Part shown: positions 23,544 to 28,597 of the stretch, piece after piece
Position numbering within the stretch: position 1 is the stretch's first letter
How the letters are laid out: each line of letters begins with the position of its first letter
IMG/VR virus record: IMGVR_UViG_3300047380_000542
Coordinates: 1-37,534 of that record
Strand: one strand, 5' to 3'
Origin: a virus
Length of the DNA stretch: 37,534 nt
The notes under the pieces: generated by a model
The model's input: only the letters and a program-made list of their open reading frames with translations
Told to the model about the DNA's origin: nothing
Databases searched by the model: none
Translations under genes and position numbers: made by a program

Positions 23544-24458
23544 TTATAAACTTAAAAGCATATCAATTAAACTTGGATGAGGATATGCATCAAACTTATC
23601 CTTTCTCACATTAGTATGCGTTAATAATCCTTTTATTTTACCGTAGTATGCATCTTCTTGGAATTCAAATGCTTTATGAGGTCCAACTTTTTTAATCCAC
23701 TGTACAAGACCTTCTCTCAAATCAATGTTATCTCTTTCACCCACATACCTTAACCATTTTTCTAACTCAATAATTTGTTTGTCTGTATAGTTGTGCCATG
23801 TAGTAAATCCTTTAAAAGGTTCTTCTAAAGTACATATTTGTGATTCAAGTGCTCGGCTTCCTTGATATGCTTTACCATTTTTTAAGTAACCAAAATTGTT
23901 AATCTCTATTCCAACTGAATGACGGTTCATAAAACCTGATCCAGTTTTACCTAAGTGCCAACCTTGACATCCTTCTGGAAATGCTTGTACCATAACACCA
24001 TCATACTCATCATCACCGTTTGTAATCTTTTGACCACCTAATACAAATTCAGTTGCTACTCGGCCACGTGTATCTCTACCCCAATGATCAATTGTTTTAT
24101 AAGGGTTATTCCAACCTGCTGTATGATGAATAAAAATATAGTCATTAGATATATTTCCTTTTACATACTCACCTTTTGGTAAGAAGTATCTATGTATAAT
24201 TTGACCATAGTTTGTTGTGAAGTGTTGCCCTCTGATGTCTGTATCCTCATCAATTGCTTCTTTCTCTGGACCTCTACTTAGTAGTAATGTCCAGGTATCA
24301 TTCCCAACTACACCATCTGGGTGTAAGCCTGCACCTAATTGAAATCTTACTACGTATTTTTTTGTAATAGGACCAAAGTCTCCGTCTGCTTTCACACCTA
24401 ATAGGCGTTGTAGTTTCTTTACGGCTTCTCCTTTTGAGCCAAGACTTATCATTTCCAT
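23544..24458 (-). CDS. N-acetylmuramoyl-L-alanine amidase endolysin (304 aa)
   Basis: Cell-wall lysin. Residues about 5-62 form a peptidoglycan-binding type 1 domain ('LGSKGEAVKKLQRLLGVKAD', 'GDFGPITKKYVVRFQ', 'DGVVGNDTWTLL'). A zinc amidase of the Amidase_2/PGRP type follows: 'YIFIHHTAGWNNPYKTIDHW' (H111/H112 ligand region), 'VATEFVLGG', 'EGCQGWHLG', 'RHSVGIEINNFG' and 'GPHKAFEFQEDAYYGKIKG' with a later His ligand. It would cut the amide between N-acetylmuramic acid and L-alanine. There is no signal peptide, so export would need a holin, or it could be a virion-associated enzyme. It overlaps the coiled-coil gene upstream by one base. Confidence 0.9.
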   Translation of the reverse strand: MEMISLGSKGEAVKKLQRLLGVKADGDFGPITKKYVVRFQLGAGLHPDGVVGNDTWTLLLSRGPEKEAIDEDTDIRGQHFTTNYGQIIHRYFLPKGEYVKGNISNDYIFIHHTAGWNNPYKTIDHWGRDTRGRVATEFVLGGQKITNGDDEYDGVMVQAFPEGCQGWHLGKTGSGFMNRHSVGIEINNFGYLKNGKAYQGSRALESQICTLEEPFKGFTTWHNYTDKQIIELEKWLRYVGERDNIDLREGLVQWIKKVGPHKAFEFQEDAYYGKIKGLLTHTNVRKDKFDAYPHPSLIDMLLSL

Positions 24459-24754
24459 TATGTGCGTTTTAGTTTTCTACGAGATTCTTCTTGCTCCATA
24501 GCAGCTTTGAAGTCTGCTTCTGCACCTTCTTCATCTGTGCTATTGGTTTCATCTGCACCGTATGCTTGAGCTAAAAACATTTGTGCTTGCACACGTTCTG
24601 CTCTTGCCTTCTCAACATCCCTTAATAGTTCTTCATACTCTTTCTGAACTTTAAGGTGCTTAATGTTTTCTTTGTAGAAATTAGTAATCTCTAATCTACG
24701 TGCTTGTAGTTCCTCCTTTGACAGTTGAACTTCTTCTTGATTTTCTTTTGACAT
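24458..24754 (-). CDS. Helical coiled-coil protein next to the endolysin (98 aa)
   Basis: Almost entirely Glu/Lys/Arg/Ala-rich helix: 'NQEEVQLSKEELQARRLEIT', 'VQKEYEELLRDVEKARAERV', and an acidic stretch 'NSTDEEGAEADFKAAMEQEE' before a basic end RRKLKRT. No membrane segment, so it is not a holin or spanin. The stop shares a base with the start of the amidase, so expression is coupled. Possible roles include an accessory or structural factor. A TATATTTG box at 24782-24789 may be its promoter. Confidence 0.6.
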   Translation of the reverse strand: MSKENQEEVQLSKEELQARRLEITNFYKENIKHLKVQKEYEELLRDVEKARAERVQAQMFLAQAYGADETNSTDEEGAEADFKAAMEQEESRRKLKRT

Positions 24755-24781
24755 TTTATTTGGTTTTAAATGTTATTCCAA

Positions 24782-24812
24782 CAAATATAACCAAAAAGTT
24801 TAAATAAAAGAA
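24782..24812 (-). promoter_or_regulatory. Possible host-type promoter for the lysis/morphogenesis operon
   Basis: Minus-strand TATATTTG (24789-24782) is an exact TAnnTTTG -7 box. Exactly 20 nt further upstream is TTC (24812-24810), one mismatch to the TTG element. It lies in a 73-nt gap before the 98 aa gene. Confidence 0.45.
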
Positions 24813-24827
24813 GTTTAACGCACTTAT

Positions 24828-25262
24828 TTATAATTGGATTTTTAATCCTACGTGTAAATAGTTTAGATTACGATTTATTTGAAGAACGCCTGCGGTTGCC
24901 CACAACCTCTTATATATTTTAAGATCTGCGCCTACTCTACCCATAATTAAAGTTGGGTTATGATTCAACCTGTAAGCTGGGCCACCATACAGTCTAGATC
25001 TACCAAAAGGTACCTCATACTGTAAAAATGTATAAGTTGCACCATGATGACCTTTACCCATTGCTAATATCCCAAGAAACATCTTGTCATAGCCTACTTC
25101 AGCAACTACGCCTCTTGCATGCATACAAGCTACATAACCAATAGCTGCTGACTTATTCTTATCTAACTTGTAGTGATGAGGTTTGTGAAACGGGCTACAC
25201 TCTTGACTAAATGCAATACTGGTAATTAGAATACACAATACTACGGCTATTCTCTTAATCAT
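24828..25262 (-). CDS. Secreted outer-membrane-like small beta-barrel protein (144 aa)
   Basis: A clear signal peptide 'MIKRIAVVLCILITSIAFSQ' with cleavage probably before the Gln, a common pattern in Bacteroidota secreted proteins. The mature part alternates polar and aromatic/hydrophobic residues in short strands ending in Gly or aromatic ('AAIGYVACMHARGVVAEVGY', 'GATYTFLQYEVPFGRSRLYG', 'LWATAGVLQINRNLNYLHVG'), with a terminal 'LKIQL' like outer-membrane beta-barrel proteins. A phage-made outer membrane protein could mask a receptor (superinfection exclusion) or assist lysis. Its origin may be a captured host gene. It overlaps the upstream gene by 4 nt. The function is inference. Confidence 0.6.
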   Translation of the reverse strand: MIKRIAVVLCILITSIAFSQECSPFHKPHHYKLDKNKSAAIGYVACMHARGVVAEVGYDKMFLGILAMGKGHHGATYTFLQYEVPFGRSRLYGGPAYRLNHNPTLIMGRVGADLKIYKRLWATAGVLQINRNLNYLHVGLKIQL

Positions 25263-25570
25263 GCTGTAAGGATTTTATGAATGACTGCACACTTCTCATA
25301 CTCTTCCCTTTCTTGAAAGTATATAATTATGTTTTCTAAATCAGTGTTTGAAGGTCCGTCATCCGTATTATGTGCTACAGCAGTATAAGAAAACATTTTA
25401 TTATCATTTGCCCTTTCCTCAATTAAGTCTGAGAAAGTTATTTTTTCTGTGATTATTCTAAAAGAATTATTAAATGCCTGCTCCATTAGTGCATCCTCTT
25501 CTTCTATTTTTTCTATCTCAGACATCCCTGCAAAGATATCATCATCAAAGTCATCATAGTTATCATCCAT
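25259..25570 (-). CDS. Acidic small protein, first gene of the leftward arm (103 aa)
   Basis: The very acidic N-terminus 'MDDNYDDFDDDIFAGMSEIE' and 'KIEEEDALMEQAFNNSF' is followed by a mixed region ending in a helix 'EYEKCAVIHKILTA'. It is the first leftward gene after the divergent control region and has a promoter-like block 10-33 nt upstream. The C-terminal part 'IIYFQEREEYEKCAVIHKIL' resembles the UvrB/C-type helical hairpin segment 'Yee.A.irD.I', which is only a weak resemblance. DNA mimicry is another option given the acid content. No firm family. Confidence 0.6.
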   Translation of the reverse strand: MDDNYDDFDDDIFAGMSEIEKIEEEDALMEQAFNNSFRIITEKITFSDLIEERANDNKMFSYTAVAHNTDDGPSNTDLENIIIYFQEREEYEKCAVIHKILTA

Positions 25571-25865
25571 GTGTGTAGTTTATATAATCAATATACAAAA
25601 TTAAATTATTATACTAAAACAGAATTACCAGAGAAATGACAATTAACATATAGACAATCCACTAAAAAAAAGAGTGAAACAAAAAAATAATTTTTTAATT
25701 TTTAATTTCTGAGTCCATAAACTATATATATTATTCAGTCCTCTGCCCCCCGGCCCTGCAAAAGTTTTGTGTATGGCATTTTCAAGATGTCATAGGCTAC
25801 GGCTCCCCTCCAATTAATTGACGGTGGTGTACCCCACCATAATGTATAACTTAAATTTTTAACAA
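25571..25865. other. Divergent intergenic control region; candidate replication origin
   Basis: This 295-bp gap separates the leftward and rightward arms. About 25600-25740 is extremely AT-rich with A-tracts (around 25665-25720). At 25745-25760 a GC-rich block containing CCCCCCGGCCC stands out sharply. A perfect 5-bp hairpin GGTGG-TGTACC-CCACC (25823-25838) lies 27 nt before the 116 aa gene. A leftward promoter-like block is at 25580-25603. An AT-rich unwinding element next to a GC-rich block at the strand switch is what an origin or bidirectional promoter could look like; no repeated initiator boxes were recognised. Confidence 0.45.
25580..25603 (-). promoter_or_regulatory. Candidate late promoter (TTTGTATATT class with full TAnnTTTG)
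   Basis: On the minus strand TAATTTTG (25603-25596) matches TAnnTTTG exactly and continues TATATTGATTATATAA. This is the member of the late block family closest to the start codon (about 10 nt), and it would drive the whole leftward arm. Confidence 0.5.
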
Positions 25866-26216
25866 ATGTCAAACAATTCAGTTTATTTCCGCAAGATGAG
25901 AATCAATGAGAACACTAAGAACGTGACCATTTATGTCACATCTAAACCACTGACACAGTCAGACACCAAGTTTCTTGGCTTTGACGTGGCAGTCCGTGAC
26001 CAAGATACTATTGTATCAGGTCAGCTTAACTTTGTTGACCCTGCAACAAAGAAGACCATGACTTCTAATCACCCAATGGTGAAGAAGCTCAAGGCCACTA
26101 AGCCTGGGACAGAGATTAAGGGTTTCACCATCAATACAGACGCACCTGTGCGTGATATTGAGACTGGTGATCCACTACGTAATCTCTACTGGGTAGAAGC
26201 TGTTGCATCTGAATAG
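25866..26216 (+). CDS. First rightward gene, unknown 116 aa protein with distinct codon use
   Basis: Starts MSNNSVYFRKMRINENTKNV and has predicted beta strands ('NVTIYVTSKPLTQSDTKFLG', 'TIVSGQLNFVDPATKKTMTS', 'IKGFTINTDAPVRDI'), ending 'LYWVEAVASE'. It looks like a small beta-barrel of the OB type, which would suit a single-strand nucleic-acid binder, but this is inference. Codon use is richer in C/G-ending codons (AAC, AAG, GTG, CTC) than in neighbouring AT-rich genes, and it is followed by non-coding structured sequence. A hairpin in its leader may affect expression. Likely very highly expressed early or of different origin. Confidence 0.7.
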   Translation: MSNNSVYFRKMRINENTKNVTIYVTSKPLTQSDTKFLGFDVAVRDQDTIVSGQLNFVDPATKKTMTSNHPMVKKLKATKPGTEIKGFTINTDAPVRDIETGDPLRNLYWVEAVASE

Positions 26217-26293
26217 ATGCACAGCTGGCCCGCAAGGGTTTGCACTATATGATTGACATGCATTGTTACGTCCATTCCAGGCGTGATGTGCAT
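26217..26293 (+). ncRNA. Structured module 1: 7-bp closing stem with extended helix
   Basis: ATGCACA (26217-26223) pairs with TGTGCAT (26287-26293). The helix continues inward as CTGG with CCAG. A CCC-GCAA-GGG hairpin with a GNRA tetraloop follows directly. It begins right after the stop codon of the 116 aa gene. Confidence 0.45.
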
Positions 26294-26308
26294 GTTACCC
26301 ATATGTTT

Positions 26309-26374
26309 ACACAGTTTACGCTTAAACTACCTGGCTGGCGTTGAAAGTTACCAGGAACTGTGTTTATTTTATTT
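26309..26374 (+). ncRNA. Structured module 2: nested stem followed by T-rich tract
   Basis: ACACAGTT (26309-26316) pairs with AACTGTGT (26356-26363), and directly inside it CCTGG (26330-26334) pairs with CCAGG (26351-26355). AGTTT/AAACT offers an alternative local hairpin. The T-rich sequence after it (TTATTTTATTT) gives a weak terminator look. Confidence 0.4.
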
Positions 26375-26376
26375 GT

Positions 26377-26455
26377 TTGTGTGTTAAGTTGTAAAGATGT
26401 GATCATATATGCCATAATCATTGGTTGTATGCTCAACATAATTGCAGTCACACAA
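26377..26455 (+). ncRNA. Structured module 3: 7-bp stem with competing partner
   Basis: TTGTGTG (26377-26383) pairs with CACACAA (26449-26455), enclosing GTTG/CAAC and TGAT/ATCA helices. The 3' half (ACACAAT, 26450-26456) can instead pair with ATTGTGT (26516-26522), so two exclusive folds are possible. Confidence 0.35.
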
Positions 26456-26690
26456 TATAATATAAATATAGCTATAATAGTTACGTGCACTCAACAAGCA
26501 CTCAAATTATAATTGCATTGTGTATTATGTTCTTCTCTCTATGTATCTATATAAAGAGTAGTATAATATTACCCGCAATATCAAAACAGGCACATAGACA
26601 TATTCCTGTATAAACATGGTTGGTCTCATCCAGTAAGCTGCTGGCGTAAGAGAGAACTTACAGTAATCTAAACTCAACAATATATAGAGT

Positions 26691-26787
26691 AAGTGTAGCC
26701 AGACAAATTAAAGACCAAGACGTTGGTCATCCTACTGTCACATAGATGACAGCTTGTAAACGTTATGTCAACGGGGATGCTACACTT
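26691..26787 (+). ncRNA. Structured module 4: 9-bp closing stem around three hairpins
   Basis: AAGTGTAGC (26691-26699) pairs perfectly with GCTACACTT (26779-26787). Inside in order are GACCAA/TTGGTC (26713-26728, 4-nt loop), CTGTCA/TGACAG (26735-26752, 6-nt loop) and CGTT/AACG (26761-26773). The result is a four-way junction of a kind typical of functional RNA. Confidence 0.5.
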
Positions 26788-26802
26788 ATATCTATAACTC
26801 TT

Positions 26803-26881
26803 ATACTTTTGTGAATTAACAGTATACCTGGAACCCATCGTGGTGTAAAGGCAGACAGGTTGGGATACCCTACAAAAGTAT
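26803..26881 (+). ncRNA. Structured module 5: perfect 10-bp closing stem
   Basis: ATACTTTTGT (26803-26812) pairs with ACAAAAGTAT (26872-26881). Inside, GTATACCTG (26822-26830) pairs with CAGGT (26856-26860) and, after an unpaired TGGG, ATAC (26865-26868). The left arm also contains TACTTTTG, a TAnnTTTG match, so a promoter box is an alternative reading. Confidence 0.5.
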
Positions 26882-26898
26882 ATTATATATACCTGCTG

Positions 26899-26964
26899 TA
26901 ATTAGGGATTAAAAGTAAAAAGTGCTGTAGGCATGTACTTTCATGCACGTCTGCTCCTTAATTA
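26899..26964 (+). ncRNA. Structured module 6: 10-bp stem with apical hairpin
   Basis: TAATTAGGGA (26899-26908) pairs with TCCTTAATTA (26955-26964) with one G-U pair. GCATG (26931-26935) and CATGC (26942-26946) form the inner hairpin with a 6-nt loop. Confidence 0.45.
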
Positions 26965-27017
26965 TAAGTAGGTTATTATTAATCACCTAAAGCTGAAGAG
27001 CATTGTACTATCCTATT

Positions 27018-27146
27018 ATGGAATATATATCACATTGGAATTTTATATCACAAACATCAGCAGATGCTAATGGTAATTACACTATCACTTGGAAGGACCA
27101 AGATGATAATACAGTATTAACAGAACACAATCTATTTAATTGCTAG
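27018..27146 (+). CDS. Small unknown protein (42 aa)
   Basis: ATG 27018 to TAG 27146 encodes a 42-residue polar protein starting MEYISHWNFISQTSADANGN and ending EHNLFNC. The next gene begins one base after the stop (TAGTATG), a spacing common in this genome. It is the first likely gene after the long structured non-coding stretch. No motif recognised. Confidence 0.5.
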   Translation: MEYISHWNFISQTSADANGNYTITWKDQDDNTVLTEHNLFNC

Positions 27147-27147
27147 T

Positions 27148-27315
27148 ATGTTCTTTGAAGATGCACAAGATGCTTGGGAGCTATATAAGATATCTCCTGA
27201 GCTAACATGCACTTGTGATGAGGTTCATACATGTCAACAATGCTATGAGGAATGGCAAGAAGAAAAGAAACTTAGACTTCAAAGACTTGAAGATGCTCTG
27301 AAAGAGAGTAAATAG
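27148..27315 (+). CDS. Small Cys-rich, possibly zinc-binding protein (55 aa)
   Basis: The frame from ATG 27148 to TAG 27315 encodes MFFEDAQDAWELYKISPELT followed by 'CTCDEVHTCQQCYEEWQEEK' and a basic/acidic helix 'LRLQRLEDALKESK'. The C-x-C ... H-x-x-C-x-x-C cluster can hold one zinc. Coding character is good (few rare codons, full-length helix after the cluster). It may be a small host-takeover or regulatory protein. No family known. Confidence 0.6.
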   Translation: MFFEDAQDAWELYKISPELTCTCDEVHTCQQCYEEWQEEKKLRLQRLEDALKESK

Positions 27316-27342
27316 TAATTAATCATTTAAATCTAAATCGTA

Positions 27343-27543
27343 ATGGTAAAGACTAAAACTATGCTCGTAAGCATAACCGTATTCATAATCACCGTAGTAA
27401 TATTTAACACACTCGTATGGTATCTAGAAGATACTTGGACATTCAAAGAGTGCTTTGGCCATGGTGCAACACTAGGCTTCTCAGTTATATTTGCTTGGGT
27501 ACCTGCTTTTATAGTAGGAAATGATTACTACAATCGTATATAA
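27343..27543 (+). CDS. Small membrane protein with two transmembrane segments (66 aa)
   Basis: Two hydrophobic stretches, 'MLVSITVFIITVVIFNTLVW' (about residues 7-26) and 'LGFSVIFAWVPAFIVG' (about 44-59), are separated by a polar loop with a Cys and His. Residues after the second segment (NDYYNRI) are short and polar. It is placed among several other tiny genes and directly before a structured non-coding segment. It could be a holin-like or superinfection-exclusion protein, but early-arm placement away from the endolysin speaks against a simple holin. Confidence 0.6.
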   Translation: MVKTKTMLVSITVFIITVVIFNTLVWYLEDTWTFKECFGHGATLGFSVIFAWVPAFIVGNDYYNRI

Positions 27544-27752
27544 GATAATACCCGTGGCAACGGGAGTGTTGGGTGTCACTTTTTACACCAAGAGGAATAG
27601 TTTGTCAGCTTAACCTCGTATACGTTAGGGCCAATGTGCCTGTAAGGTTTGACAACCTGAAACCGTGTATTTGACTTGTCTGTGGTATATGTAACAGTCA
27701 TCGTCAACCGGGTAAACGGTCATTAAGAGGTAACCAAGCTCTTTATTTTTTT
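27544..27752 (+). ncRNA. Structured non-coding segment ending in an intrinsic terminator
   Basis: About 210 nt without a gene. CCCGT-GGCA-ACGGG (27551-27564) is a perfect hairpin. TTGTCA plus AACCT (27602-27616) pairs with AGGTT plus TGACAA (27645-27655), interrupted only by GCTT, and encloses the palindrome CGTATACG (27617-27624). ACCG/CGGT (27707-27720) follows, and then a terminator. This could be a small regulatory RNA or a leader for the following gene. Confidence 0.5.
27725..27752 (+). terminator. Intrinsic terminator of the structured segment
   Basis: AAGAG (27725-27729) pairs with CTCTT (27739-27743) across a 9-nt loop, and TTATTTTTTT follows. The stem is short but the T-run is strong. 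It lies 20 nt before the 58 aa gene start. Confidence 0.6.
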
Positions 27753-27771
27753 CACCTTAAACAAAAACATC

Positions 27772-27948
27772 ATGCTAACAAGAATCTTAGTAGTGCTATT
27801 AACAGTGTTTGTAGCATTTAACTGCTTTAGAGCAGGACATGATGCATCAACAAATGGAGATACTGCTAGTGCAGTTTTACTCTTTATCATTGGAGTTGCA
27901 TCGTTATATATACCATTAATCCTAAAAGAAGAACCTAATAACACCTAA
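27772..27948 (+). CDS. Small membrane protein (58 aa)
   Basis: MLTRILVVLLTVFVAFNCFR gives a first hydrophobic segment that could also be a signal sequence. A second, 'TASAVLLFIIGVASLYIPLI', follows after a short polar loop, and the tail is KEEPNNT. It ends 5 nt before the next gene. It is likely an inner-membrane protein with two helices; function unknown. It is one of at least four small membrane proteins in this arm. Confidence 0.6.
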   Translation: MLTRILVVLLTVFVAFNCFRAGHDASTNGDTASAVLLFIIGVASLYIPLILKEEPNNT

Positions 27949-27953
27949 TCATT

Positions 27954-28238
27954 ATGAGAATATATGTAAAAAACCCAGGCAGATTTGCTAAGTACAAGGG
28001 TCAAGTTGTACTAACACACTTTCAAGACACTAATAATACTATAATCCGTGACAATTACGGAGATATACAACGTGTCAATACAGATAAGTTAGAAGCAATC
28101 AGTATTGTAGAGCTTAATGAAGCTTTAGAATCTGATGAATCGTTACGTGAAGTAGCATCACATGAAGAGTATATCACTGTTGGAGAACCCAAGTATGATG
28201 ATGTATCTTACATGAAGTATGTTGCATTACACTGTTAA
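27954..28238 (+). CDS. Small unknown protein (94 aa)
   Basis: The N-terminal part looks like a small SH3-type or Tudor-like beta barrel: 'MRIYVKNPGRFAKYKGQVVL', 'THFQDTNNTIIRDNYGDIQR', 'VNTDKLEAISIVE'. A more acidic, helical C-terminal half follows (LNEALESDESLREVASHEEY) and ends 'VSYMKYVALHC'. Good ATG start 5 nt after the previous stop. No catalytic residues recognised. It is followed within 7 nt by a strong inverted repeat. Confidence 0.6.
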   Translation: MRIYVKNPGRFAKYKGQVVLTHFQDTNNTIIRDNYGDIQRVNTDKLEAISIVELNEALESDESLREVASHEEYITVGEPKYDDVSYMKYVALHC

Positions 28239-28244
28239 ATTTAT

Positions 28245-28284
28245 CAGGTAGGGTTGTATAAACTCTACCTGTTACATATCTTTA
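28245..28284 (+). promoter_or_regulatory. Promoter overlapped by an 11-bp inverted repeat
   Basis: TTG (28254-28256), 20 nt, then TATCTTTA (28277-28284) is the Bacteroidota promoter form with the final G changed to A. CAGGTAGGGTT (28245-28255) pairs with AACTCTACCTG (28261-28271), 11 bp with one G-U pair, across the -33 element and spacer. The repeat may be an operator that controls the 49 aa gene, or a terminator of the gene upstream without a T-run. Confidence 0.55.
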
Positions 28285-28301
28285 CTTCAAACAATTATAT
28301 T

Positions 28302-28451
28302 ATGGAAGATCAAGAGTGTACTTACAGTTATTATTTAGATGGATTAGAATATATTACTCCATCTTTAGAATATGCAATAGAAAAAACAGATAGAAAGACC
28401 ATCATTGCTAAATGTTATGGTCTTAAACCAAAAACAATAGAATTAAAATAA
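28302..28451 (+). CDS. Small unknown protein (49 aa)
   Basis: I choose ATG 28302 (MEDQECTYSYYLDGLEYITP). A TTG codon further upstream is part of the proposed promoter, and the transcription start would fall near 28291. The protein is acidic and aromatic at its start and basic at its end (RKTIIAKCYGLKPKTIELK). No known motif. It is probably the first gene of a short early unit under its own regulated promoter. Confidence 0.5.
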   Translation: MEDQECTYSYYLDGLEYITPSLEYAIEKTDRKTIIAKCYGLKPKTIELK

Positions 28452-28468
28452 CTTTTAAAAACAATCTT

Positions 28469-28597
28469 ATGTATAGACCAAAATTTAGTTTTCAATTAAC
28501 CTTTGCAGAATTTATAGGCTTAGGTATAGCATGGCAAAGAGACCGTGTAGCATTAATCATCCCTTTTGTAATGTTTGAACTGTCATGGAGAAATTAA
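28469..28597 (+). CDS. Small protein with one amphipathic/hydrophobic helix (42 aa)
   Basis: The frame from ATG 28469 to TAA 28597 encodes MYRPKFSFQLTFAEFIGLGI followed by 'AWQRDRVALIIPFVMFELSW' and RN. It overlaps the start of the 195 aa gene by 13 nt in another frame, which suggests translational coupling. Two moderately hydrophobic stretches could associate with membrane. No family recognised. Confidence 0.45.
   Translation: MYRPKFSFQLTFAEFIGLGIAWQRDRVALIIPFVMFELSWRN

Larger units (their letters stand above)
26217..27017 (+). ncRNA. Candidate large structured RNA locus (about 800 nt, no convincing gene)
   Basis: Between two rightward genes lies 801 bp without a supportable ORF in an otherwise packed genome. 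It contains a chain of modules, each closed by a perfect or near-perfect inverted repeat of 7-10 bp with smaller hairpins nested inside; at least six are listed separately. GNRA-type and other short hairpins occur (GCAA loop at 26231-26234). No module reads as a tRNA: the TTCRA T-loop is absent. Size and phage setting recall the large ornate phage RNAs GOLLD and ROOL, but I cannot show homology. Orientation is assumed to be that of flanking genes. Alternative: replication or packaging site with DNA hairpins. Confidence 0.5.

Noticed and set aside
24458-24754. Holin or spanin next to the endolysin
   Set aside because: The protein is charged coiled coil with no membrane segment or lipobox.
26249-26344. 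31-codon frame MIDMHCYVHSRRDV
   Set aside because: It overlaps the closing stem of module 1 and module 2; short length and no coupling to a neighbour.
26266-26490. Minus-strand 74-codon frame in the non-coding locus
   Set aside because: It lies in the structured region opposite to all neighbours, has no promoter, and its hydrophobic start is a by-product of AT-rich inverted repeats.
26360-26512. Plus-strand GTG-start 50-codon frame resembling a lipoprotein
   Set aside because: The start codon lies inside the stem AACTGTGT, GTG starts are not used elsewhere here, and the frame spans structural modules.
26217-27017. Degenerate tRNA genes as explanation of the stems
   Set aside because: No TTCRA T-loop, no 7-bp acceptor with proper D-arm spacing and no anticodon loop pattern in any module.
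27723-27944. Minus-strand 73-codon frame
   Set aside because: It covers a plausible plus-strand membrane protein and the terminator; no support for opposite transcription.
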